Positions 44,130-53,035 of a stretch of DNA of 64,000 bases are shown one piece after another. Position 1 is the stretch's first letter, and each line of letters opens with the position of its first letter. The DNA is taken from assembly GCA_027924585.1 (NCBI GenBank), contig BSBM01000608.1, positions 12,126,501 through 12,190,500 of the forward strand, given 5' to 3'. The DNA is from Larix kaempferi (taxonomy: Eukaryota > Streptophyta > Pinopsida > Pinales > Pinaceae). The translations under genes were made by a program, and so were the position numbers. The notes beneath the pieces were generated by a model. That model was not told the DNA's origin, ran no database searches, and was given only the letters and a program-made list of their open reading frames with translations.

Positions 44130-44700
44130 TGATCCACGGCCATAGAGTATCAACCTGATACTCACCATACATCATCCTGATGTACACATGATCATCCTAA
44201 TCATCATCACTGCAACATCCTGCTGCATGTCATCTGGAGCAACATCCTGAAGCTCGTCATCCATGATCATCCTGATCATACAATGCATCTACCTGATGCA
44301 TACCAAGTATCTACCTGATACATATCATCATACATGATCCACCTGATCATACAATGTATCCACCTGATACAAATACAAATACATGATACATATCACCATA
44401 CATGATCCACCTGATCATACAATGTATCCACCTGATACATATACAGATACATGGTCCAAGCATCCAACATGATGCATATACAAAATACATACAAATGATC
44501 CTACTAATCATATCCATCATCCAACATGATGCGTACATACATATAAATGATTCAACTGATCATATCCAACATCCAACATGATGCGTACATACATATACAT
44601 ATAAATGTTCCAACTGACCATATCCAACATCCAACATGATGCATACATACATATAAAAATGATCCAACTGATCATACAAAGTAGAAACCAGAACATCATC
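44130..44700. repeat. Second tandem array (ATGATCCAACTGATCAT-type) in Copia element 1
   Basis: Imperfect units contain CATACATGATCCACCTGATCATACAATGTATCCACCTGATACATA and CATCCAACATGATGCGTACATACATATA at roughly 40-70-bp spacing. Many are palindromic (TGATCA, ATGATC.A..GATCAT), which could form hairpins in the transcript. Confidence 0.7.
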
Positions 44701-44789
44701 TTGATGCTCATCATCCAGCGCTTACATCCACAGCCATGTGAAGGATCCTCCTTCCAACATGCTTGGAATGGCTTGAACAAATGTGTCCA

Positions 44790-47700
44790 TCACTTCTTCC
44801 TCGAAGTGTCCTCGATCTGAAGAATGCCAAGCCTCTCTCTGAAGTACTCGAACTTCACCCTGGCTAGTGGCTTTGTCAGCACATCTGCAATCTGCTCGTC
44901 CGTCGCAACATATAGGAGCTTCACAGCTCCTCTCTGTACCATATCCCTGATATAGTGATATTTGATCTCTATGTGTTTCGACCTGTCATGAAACACTGGG
45001 TTCTCCGACAGCTTCACACAACTCTGGTTATCACAGAAGATACCAATAGCATCCAATGGGATATCAAATAACTCAGACAATAGCTTTCGTAGCCATACTG
45101 CCTCAAAACTAGCTGAACAGGCTACAACATACTCTGCCTCAGCTGTACTCAGTGCTACGCAGGACTGCTTCTTGCTAAACTAAGAGATCACACCTGATCC
45201 CATACTGAAGCAGCACCCAGATGTGCTCTTCCTATCTGCAGCACTGCTAGCCCAATCTGAATCAACATAACCCTGCAAGTTAAACTTTTGATTCGCCTCA
45301 TACTTGAGCCCATAATCCACTGTACCCTTCAGGTACCTTAGAACATGCTTTACAGCAACCAGATAAACACTCCTCGGATCTGTCAAGAACTGACTCAATG
45401 TATTCACCGCAAAGCAAATATCTGGTCTCATGTTCATCAGGTACGTCAAGGACCCAATCATCTGATGGTACATAGAGACATCAACCGGATTAGATGAATC
45501 ATCACATAAAAGCTTCAGATTCGATGCAATAGGTGTGGCCATGGCCTTGCAATCCATCATCCCGAATCTCTTCAGGATATCTACTGTGTACTTCCATTGA
45601 CCAAGGAAGATCCCACTTGCACCCTGCCACACCTCCATACCTAGGAAATAATGCATCATTCCCAAATCTTTCATATCAAACTCGGCAGCAAGCTTCCTCT
45701 TAGTATCTGCAATCAATCTGTCATCTCCTGTTACAAATAAGTCATCCACATACAGGAGTAGAATCACAGGATTCCCTTCCTCAACCTTGTAGTAAAGGTT
45801 GGAATCCACTTTACTCTTGGTAAAGCCCAAACTAGATAGGAAACTGTCCATCCTACCATACCAGGTTCTGGGAGCTTGTTTCAAGCCATACAAGGCTTTC
45901 TTTAATCTGCACACATATGACTCCCTGTCATGTATTTCAAAACTGAGTGGCTGCTCCACATATACTTCCTCTTCAACTACACCATTCAAGAAAGCAGTCT
46001 TGACATCCATCTAGTGTATTTTCCATTTCATTGCTGCAACCAGGGCAAGTATTGTTCTGATGGAAGTATACCTGGCTAAAGGTGCAAAAGTTTCTTCATA
46101 ATCTATTCCCTCTTTCTGAGAGAAGCCACGAGCTACGAATATTGCCTTGTATTTCTCTACACTGCCATCTGCAGCATGCTTGATTTTGTAGATCCATTTG
46201 GAAGTCACAACATACTTCTCTTTAGGTCTTGGGACAACATCCCAAACATCATTCTTCATTATTGATTGGTATTCCTCAACCATGGCATCCTTCCATTCTT
46301 TCTTTTCTGCTGCTTCTTCATAACTGGAAGGCTCTTTGTTCATAATGTCACAGAGTAAAGCAACATAGCTGGTATGTGATCTGGTTCTCTTCTTTGCTCT
46401 GTGTTCTTCTTCTGGAATGCCAAATCTTTCTGCATCTTGAATGAGCTCTCTAGCCCATGCAGGTTTCCTCTTGTGAGAGTTATCCTCATGGGGTGGATCT
46501 ACAGGTTCTTGTGGATCTTCAAATTCACTAACAACTTCTGGAACTACTTCAGTCATGGTAGTGTCTTGAAATCTAGCTTCCTTAGGTTCTTCATAAACTT
46601 CGATAGGTGCCTTCCTTGATTTGATGAATGCTGAGTTTTCATCAAATGTTACAACCCTGCTAACATCAATCTTCTTGAACCCTAGAAAGTATATTCTGTA
46701 AGCCTTCGAGCTTTCACTGTAACCCACAAAGATACCCTTCTTTCCTGAAGGATCTAGTTTAGTCTTCTTTTCCTTTGGGACATGAGTGTATACTGAACAA
46801 CCAAATATTTTGAGATGGATGACTTCAGGTTTCTTACCAGAAAAGACCTCTTCTGGTGTCTTGTTGTCCAATATCTTGTGGGGTGCTTTGTTCTGCACAT
46901 ATACAGCTATTCTAGCTGCTTCTGCCCATAGATGCATAGGTAGATCTTGGTCATGCAGCATTGCCCTTGTTGCTTCCATGATAATTTTGTTCTTCCTTTC
47001 TGGAACTCCATTTTGTTGAGGATTATAAGGAGCAGTCAACTCCCTCTTAATCCCTGAATCACTACAAAGCTTCTTGAAGTCACCTGAGGTGAATTCTCCA
47101 CCATTGTCGGATCTGAATGTTTTGATCTTCTTGTCAGTTTGATTCTCCATCAAGGTTTTGAATTCCTTGAACTTATCAAACACCTCATCTTTGTTCTTCA
47201 AGAAGTATACCCAAGTCTTCCTGGAGAATTCATCAATAAATGAGACATAGTAAACATACCCACTAAGAGAACTGGATGACATAGGACCACGTACATCTGA
47301 GTGGATGATTTCCAGGATATCTTTGGCCTTGCTTTCACTACTTGGGAAAGCCTTCTTAATGTTCTTACCTTTTGCACATCCTTTGCAAACACCTTCATGT
47401 TTGGTCTTGATTTCAGGAAGACCTTCTACAGCCTTGCTTGCAATTGGAAGTGCCCTATAGTGCATATGAGCAATTCTTCTATGCCAAAGTTCACTTGGCT
47501 CCATGGATTCATGCACCATGGCATGTTCAGGTTGTCCCTTCAATTTATACAATCCTCCCTCTTGCTCTCCAATCACTACTACATCATCTATGGTCTTTCC
47601 CTTTGGCCACATTAGGACTTGGCCATCCACAAATGCAACCCTTATACCGTTTGCATCCAATGCAGAGATGGAGAGTAAGTTCTTCTTGGGCCCAGGTACA

Positions 47701-48818
47701 TAAAGGACTTCTTTCATCTTCAAATATTTTCCAGAATCTAGGTTGTAGGAGGCTTCACCACTTCCTTTGATTGGGTATTGATAATCATCCCCAAGTTTCA
47801 CCTTATGGGGTGATTCATGTTCAGATAGATTCACAAAAGATTCCTTAAACTCAGTCATGTGTTTGGAAGCCCCACTATCAATCAACCAATCATTACAACC
47901 ATGGGAGATAGTACCTGTGAGAGCAGAGATTAGAACATACTCTTCTTCACTTGATGAGTCATCATCACTTTCTGCCCTAGCCTTCTTCTTTGGAGGTTCA
48001 TCATCCTCGACAGCATGAGCATGGAACTTTCTTTTGATACCCTTCTTCTTCTTGCTGAAGTTGTTGTTATTATCCCTTTTGTTCTCAGGACAATCTGAAG
48101 CAAAGTGACCCTTCTCATTGCATGTGAAGCATCTTAGATCCTTCTTATTCTTTTGATAGGATCTTTTGTAGCGAGAGTGCTCCTTCTTGGGCTTGCTTCT
48201 TTTGGTGTGAGTTGCGAGAGCTTGATCTTCACCTCCCATCTTTTCCTCACGAGCTACAAGTATAGCTTCTTCTTGAGAGCATTCCTCCCATAGTTTCCTG
48301 AAAGAGATCAATTTCTTTCTTGCACAACTTCCTTGAATAAAGGAGTCACATGACCTAGGTAGGCCATTCAGAGTGGTCATAACAACTTTACCATTGTCCA
48401 CTACTTCATCCACATCTTCAAGTTTCTCCTTGATCTGAGAGACCTTGGAGAAGTAATATTGAATGGTTTCTCCATTCAACATCTTGACCCCTTTCAATTG
48501 ATTCCGCAGAGTCATCTTCCAATTTATGTTCTTCCCTTCAAATAGCTTGGTCAAAGAGTCAAACATCTCCTTGGGTGTCTTTAGAGAAGACACATGGGGT
48601 ATGAGATGGTCTTTGATAGAATCAGCAATGATTCTCTTTGCCTTGACCAAGTTCTTCTTATGCAATACCTTGGCCTCTTCATCCTCTGGGATAGGGATGT
48701 CTTCTTTTATATATGAGTCCAACTCATTCTCTTCCAGGATTAACCCAATCCTATACTTCCAAGCTCGGAAGTTATCAGCCCCTTCAAGCTTATCCTCAAG
48801 TTTGGTGTGGTGAGACAT
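44790..48818 (-). pseudogene. gag-pol polyprotein of Copia element 1 (two premature stops)
   Basis: The likely start is MSHHTKLEDKLEG at 48818; the frame opens upstream to 48866. gag has a single zinc knuckle CFTCNEKGHFASDC (about 48080-48125) and a basic stretch. Protease active site is WLIDSGASKHM (about 47855-47890). Integrase has HRRIAHMH...C.GC, IHSDVRGPM, FRSDNGGEF and PQQNGVPERKN, so HHCC and DDE are complete. RT starts before a TAG at 46011, which sits where Gln precedes [10 protein letters not shown], and has an intact LLYVDD (about 45735-45755). A second TAG at 45180 replaces the Trp of ISWFSKKQ in RNase H; DSDWASS, STAEAEY and CDNQS are kept. All visible catalytic residues survive, so inactivation is recent. 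Confidence 0.93.
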
Positions 48819-49380
48819 CTTAAAGAGTACTTCAAATGGAAATAGAAAATATTTAGGTCTTACCACTTGAAATGCTGAAAACTGGATCTGGTCCCGGATT
48901 AGGGTTTGTCGAAAAAACCCTAAAAATTCAAAATGTGAATTTCAATTTTCTGAAAGGATAGAAAGATGTGCTTTGATGAGATGACCAGCCTGGTGCATTC
49001 AGAATTTGAGATCAGCAAATTTTTATCCTTCAGATTTTCCTTTTTGTCCTCCCGGGTTCATTGGGGAGAGCCCTGAATTAGGGTTTGAGTTTCCCGGAGA
49101 TCTACCCAGCCAAAAATCTCGATCCAAAGCTCTAAACTTCGAGTTTTGCAAGGAGCTTCCAGATATGTCTTCAGATTTCAGAAATTCCTATTTTTGTGGA
49201 AACCCTAATTTTTAGGGCCAAATCTGAAAATGCTCGGAATTGAATTCTGATTGGACAGATAGATGTGCCTTGATGAGTAGAGTCAATCTACTATACTTCT
49301 TTTCCAAAATATGTGGATAGAAACCCAATAAAAAAGAAAATCAAGTTTCCGTCACTGCAAAATGTCTTCTTCTCAGGTTA

Positions 49381-49392
49381 GCTCTGATACCA
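49381..49392 (-). other. Primer-binding site of Copia element 1
   Basis: The minus strand reads TGGTATCAGAGC, complementary to the 3' end of initiator tRNA-Met, the usual primer of plant Copia elements. It directly abuts the 5' LTR. The leader from here to the gag ATG is about 560 bp without an ORF of note. Confidence 0.9.
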
Positions 49393-49998
49393 TGTTAAAT
49401 TTTGAGCATTAATTCACAATAATCTAGGATCTTCACTGAGAGAATAACATATACAGTATATCAATGCATAACAATCACAATAAGCATCACAAGCATCACA
49501 AGAATCAAAAGCATGAGAGACAAGAGACACAGAGTTTCCGTGGGGAAAACCCTAAGGTGAAAAACCCCACAACTTCCTCAGAGATAGAGAGAGCAATGGC
49601 TCAACCAAAGTACAACCAAAATACACTGAGATAGTCTCCTAGTAGCAGATGATCCTCCTCCTCACTAGTGCGCCCCTTTCTGAGTGAGAGAGATATAACT
49701 TTCCGAATGATCTAAAAAGAGATCACCTTATCTCTATTTATACTAACCTGTTTTCCCAGTGACCTTATGGGGCCGACTTGTCTAGCTAGGTACATCCACA
49801 TTATAATATATATATTTCAGGGCCAACCCCACACATGGTGTTCTAATAACCCATTGGCAAGTACACACACTTGCGACACTTTTCAATCCACATGACGACA
49901 CTTCCTTATAGAGGAATAACACATCTCTAATAAGGGTACAATAAATATATATGAAATACATAGATGAAATACATTCCGAAGTTACATATACATCAACA
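49393..49998 (-). repeat. 5' LTR of Copia element 1
   Basis: 606 bp; TATA box on the minus strand at 49735-49742. Followed on the right by target duplication TAACC and by the interrupted LINE ORF. Confidence 0.93.
49735..49742 (-). promoter_or_regulatory. TATA box of Copia element 1 (5' LTR)
   Basis: TATAAATA followed by GAGATAAGG on the minus strand, about 255 bp inside the LTR. The same box is at 43009-43016 in the other LTR. It would drive the genomic RNA. Confidence 0.6.
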
Positions 49999-50441
49999 TA
50001 ACCCATAAGATTTTTCATTACCCAATAGAGCACAATGGTGTGCTCATATAGGCTGAAATGACCCGCGGTGTTTCCTAGATCCATAACCCAATTTGAAGTC
50101 TAACGACGTTCCGCATCCAAAGTCGCCTTATCAAGCTGGTTCCAAAGTTGTCATTCCACAGTGAAAATCTCTTTCTGGAGATCCGGGGGAACATCCCAAA
50201 CAAAGGCACTGGATTCCCAACGGGCCTTTTTCTAGGCACAAGATAATTTCCCACTGGATTCACCTTGAGAAGTCTCGCCCACCCGATAATGAAGACGGCC
50301 TACAGTGGCACTATGTCTATCCCAATTACTGTGATCACCCATACTATCTAACAAGAAAACAATGGCGGTGCATGCAACTAAATCTATGAACTCTGCGTTC
50401 ATGTCTACCACCTTCCTTGGGTTTAAAAAGAGTTCCGCCAC
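49999..50441 (-). pseudogene. 5' part of LINE downstream ORF, split by Copia insertion
   Basis: Minus-strand segments from 50441 (MAELFLNPRKVVDMNAEF...), 50263 and 50084 (MDLGNTAGHFSLYEHTIVL) are interrupted by stops and run into the Copia 5' LTR at 49998. The frame resumes at 42661. It lies 3' of the RNase H domain of the LINE, where plant L1 elements normally have only a 3' UTR. No domain is recognised. It could be an extra LINE ORF or an older unrelated ORF carried along. Confidence 0.4.
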
Positions 50442-50572
50442 CCACTGTCCATTAATGGAAAATCATACTGGAACTGAAGGTGGTGATCTTTCGCACAGTC
50501 CATTAATAACAAATCGTACTGCAACTGAAGGTGGTGACCTTTCGCACTGTCCATTAATGGCAAATCATGCTT
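50442..50572. repeat. 51-bp tandem repeat, 2.5 copies
   Basis: TCCATTAAT recurs at 50448, 50499 and 50550 within a unit containing AACTGAAGGTGGTGACCTTTCGCACTG. It lies in the LINE between RNase H and the downstream ORF. Confidence 0.75.
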
Positions 50573-50746
50573 CACTTAAATCCTTCCCTCCTGTAATCAT
50601 GGTATAAGTACCTTTCTGAGTTGGTGAGAAGAAAACAAACTCCACGCGAAAGGGATGAAAAGACTTCTCATCGATCATCCTTTAAACTAAGGGTGAAAGA
50701 ACGAGGGAGGAATGGATCACGTGGCAGTATGATCCTCCACCTGATG

Positions 50747-51201
50747 TCACCCTCTGTCATCAGCATGGTTACTCATCATATCGCGGGAAATAATATCCGA
50801 ATTCGGTAGGTTTTCCCACATTTGGGTGCTTATGTCCAAGTGATTCACCGCCCCAAGGTTAGCGAGCAGGTCCGTCAACTTGTTCCCATTGCGCTTAACA
50901 TGGGAGAAAGAAATAGCCAGCCCCATAGATAGCAGTGACGCTAAATTATCCAGCTTGCCCTCCAACCGCCACGACGTCGCCACCTTTGAGTTGCGTTTGG
51001 CCATGTGTAGAATAATCCGGGCATCACCCTCCACAACAAGGGGAGTACAATTATGGGTACAAACCATTTGGATTCCCTACAGATGACCTTCCAACTCAGC
51101 TGCATTATTAGTCTCATGCCCCAAATGGCCAATTTTTAAGCTGACCATTAACCCTTCTATATCCCTGAGAACACACCCGTAGCTGATCGAGCCGGGATTA
51201 A
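50747..51201 (-). pseudogene. RNase H domain of 5'-truncated LINE
   Basis: The minus-strand frame runs from the LINE end: NPGSISYGCVLRD, ETNNAAELEG (second catalytic Glu), VVEGDARIILHM (Asp) and SFSHVKRNGNKLTDLLANLG (His and Asp of the C-terminal block). This is the plant RVT_3-type RNase H. The first catalytic Asp (DGA before NPG) lies just outside the truncation. One in-frame stop follows AAELEGHL. It ends with a stop at 50747. Confidence 0.75.
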
Positions 51202-51219
51202 GAGGTATAGATCCTTATT
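51202..51219. repeat. Target-site duplication of LINE, right copy
   Basis: GAGGTATAGATCCTTATT, identical to 41324-41341. Confidence 0.85.
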
Positions 51220-52213
51220 ATCAATACAATTTCAACATTATTTGGGAGTATCACCTATAGGTTTCCTTTTAGGCATTGGGAGTATCACCTATAGGTCTCC
51301 TGAAGCTAACCTGACCACTATTAAAGAATTTTACGTAATGTAGTTAGTAATTCCATTGACTACTTTGTGTAAATGTCAATACTCAAGACATTTCTTCAGT
51401 CAACGTGGTCACAAGATATGATTCAAATGGGAAATTGCTTCCAAACTCAATTAAGCCAAAAATACAAGCATACGATCTTATTTCACAATGGTCCTTTAGC
51501 TGAGCCTAAATACAATGGATCGATCATTACAAACAGAGACCTCTCTCTCTCTCTGTGTAATCTCCAAGAGTCAAAACTCTAAGCTTCTTCCTCTTGATCG
51601 AACCTTCCTCGAGCTAACTGAGCTCCACTAAGCTACCTAAAAGCTTTTATGAGCTAACAAGCTGTTTAAGATAAAGCTAAGCTATCCATCTAAATGACTC
51701 AACTGGATTAAATATAACTCTTACTTTGGTTTCCAGATCCTTCAAAGAAGGAACAAAGTCCTTATTCGACTATACTATCCTCTATGACTTACTATGCTTG
51801 ATATCTATTATTTTCCAGTATGGTAAACAAGCAGCTCATTTTATTTTTGCTTACTGTGGTTTTTTTACTTTTGGAAAATTATTGATGAAAACTGTCAAGG
51901 ATTAGAGTGAAGGAGGAATATCTTGCATGTGGATCATTTCTGCATTCAGAGTAACTTATGAGAATCCTATACATTGGGTATTTTTCGCTGCATTATTAAG
52001 ATTTGGTAAGCATTAACATTTTGTTGAAATCATGGTTGTGTAATAGTTAATTTATTGACCACCTTACAAATTGGGGTGATATCATATGATATTTGTATAA
52101 GATGTACTTTATAATTGTATAAATGGTAACTGAAAGGATATTTCTACTATTTGTTTGTGCTACATCTTTTAGAATGGGAAACATATTAACTTTGATTTTG
52201 ACTTTGGGTGCAG
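51220..52213. other. Interval with dispersed repeat, otherwise unassigned
   Basis: A 43-bp block GGGAGTATCACCTATAGG(T) is repeated twice at 51245-51300. A CT dinucleotide run lies at about 51540-51560. The dispersed repeat at 51592-51797 is listed separately. AT-rich DNA leads up to the phosphoglycerate mutase exon; a further upstream exon was not recognised. Confidence 0.35.
51592..51797. repeat. Dispersed repeat copy 2 (partner at 34197-34405)
   Basis: Shares ordered blocks with the copy at 34.2 kb, including GAGCTAACAAGCT, TAAGATAA, ACTCAACTGGATTAAATA and TTTCCAGATCCTT. Same orientation. Confidence 0.55.
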
Positions 52214-52366
52214 AGCAAAATTAGTGGATAATGCTCTTGCCTCTAGCAAAATATACAAGGGAGCAGGGTTTAAAAATACATTAAGGAGTCCTTTGAAAAT
52301 GGCACAGTTCATCTCATTGGCCTTTTGAGTGATGGTGGTGTTCATTCGTGATTAGATCAGTTGCAG
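52214..52366 (+). pseudogene. iPGAM: Orphan exon of cofactor-independent phosphoglycerate mutase
   Basis: The translation AKLVDNALASSKIYKG(A)GF then, after a 2-base insertion, YIKESFENGTVHLIGLLSDG and GVHS-stop-LDQLQ matches plant iPGAM, the glycolytic enzyme that interconverts 3- and 2-phosphoglycerate. The LIGLLSDGGVHS block is characteristic. The exon is bordered by AG (52212-52213) and GT (52367-52368) in sensible phase, so this is a genomic copy with introns and not a processed retrocopy. A TGA replaces Arg (CGA) in HSRLDQ. The frameshift plus stop make it non-functional. No neighbouring exons were recognised within about 500 bp either side; they may be lost or separated by long introns. 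Confidence 0.75.
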
Positions 52367-52907
52367 GTATTCTATATCTATAAATGCATTATTATGAGTT
52401 GTTTATATTAGAAAAGCTTATAGATTTATTTGTGCTATGCCATTTTTAATCTTTGTATTTCTCCATCCTATAGTTGAATGTTATTTATATCACCAGACTC
52501 AATTGAGTTGGGTCTAAATATGTTATAATTGTAGAATCCATTGATCTACTGACATAAATTTTAAGAAAAGGATACTCTTACATGGATCCATCAAGCAACC
52601 ATTAGAAAAGATGCTCGTTTTTATCCATGAATACTTGAAATTCTAGTTAGATATTCACTTTATGAGTATGTGTATGAACTTGAATGCCAACTTTGTCCTG
52701 CAAAACGTTTATATATTATTGTTTTCTTTATTAAATCAATGCTGCATATGAAACCTTTCAAGTTCATCCAACTTATAAGGTCAGAGCCATTCAGACTACT
52801 TTCTTAGGTATCTCGAGTCAGAACCAATGTTAGGATTATTAGTCTTTTCTTAGAATTAAAAATGATGCAATCTTGGTGTTAATATTGCCCCTTTCCCCAA
52901 TTCTTAA

Positions 52908-52979
52908 AGGGTTCTAGCTCAATGGTAGAGCGCCTGCTTTACAAGCAGGAGGTTGAAGGTTCGATTCCTTAGTGCCCTA
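52908..52979 (+). tRNA. tRNA-Val(UAC)-like gene, organellar/bacterial style
   Basis: 72 nt fold as a cloverleaf: acceptor AGGGTTC with GTGCCCT (one T-T mismatch, one G-T), D stem GCTC/GAGC, anticodon stem CCTGC/GCAGG with loop TTTACAA (anticodon TAC at 52940-52942), and T arm GAAGG/CCTTA around TTCGATT (outer pair broken). The B box GGTTCGATTCC is perfect. The body (AGCTCAATGGTAGAGC) is of bacterial or organellar type, not like nuclear plant tRNA-Val as I know it. So it may be plastid- or mitochondrion-derived DNA. No CCA is encoded. Stem mismatches suggest it is a decayed copy. Confidence 0.6.
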
Positions 52980-53035
52980 ATGATATTGCAATATTGATGT
53001 TTTAAATAAAATATATTTTATTATGATTTATTATG

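Larger units (their letters stand above)
42667..49998 (-). mobile_element. Ty1/Copia LTR retrotransposon, full length, nearly intact
   Basis: The element is 7,332 bp. Two 606-bp LTRs (42667-43272 and 49393-49998) have TGTT/AACA termini and are flanked by a perfect 5-bp duplication TAACC (42662-42666 and 49999-50003). PBS TGGTATCAGAGC adjoins the 5' LTR, and a polypurine tract AAGAGGGAG adjoins the 3' LTR. Gag-pol order is gag, protease, integrase, RT, RNase H, which defines Copia. By-eye comparison of the LTRs gives about 23 substitutions and no gaps over 606 bp (roughly 3.8%), so it is the younger of the two Copia insertions. Only two premature stops interrupt the polyprotein. The 1.5-kb stretch between RNase H and the 3' LTR is filled with tandem repeats. 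Confidence 0.95.
41342..51201 (-). mobile_element. 5'-truncated L1-type LINE, interrupted by a solo LTR and a Copia element
   Basis: Bounded by an 18-bp perfect target duplication (41324-41341 and 51202-51219). On the minus strand it starts at 51201 inside an RNase H domain (NPGSISYGCVLRD) and ends at 41342 with an A-rich tail CCAAAAAAGAAA preceded by CTCTTTTAATATAAAG, typical of plant LINE 3' UTRs. Without its two nested insertions it is about 1.8 kb long. Endonuclease and RT are absent because of 5' truncation, the usual outcome of incomplete target-primed reverse transcription. Plant L1 elements with an additional RNase H domain are known. Order of events: LINE first, then, independently, the LTR element that left the solo LTR and the Copia element. 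Confidence 0.8.

Noticed and set aside
43540-44700. CRISPR-like array
   Set aside because: Repeats are in direct contact without unique spacers of constant length, inside a plant retrotransposon; these are ordinary tandem repeats.
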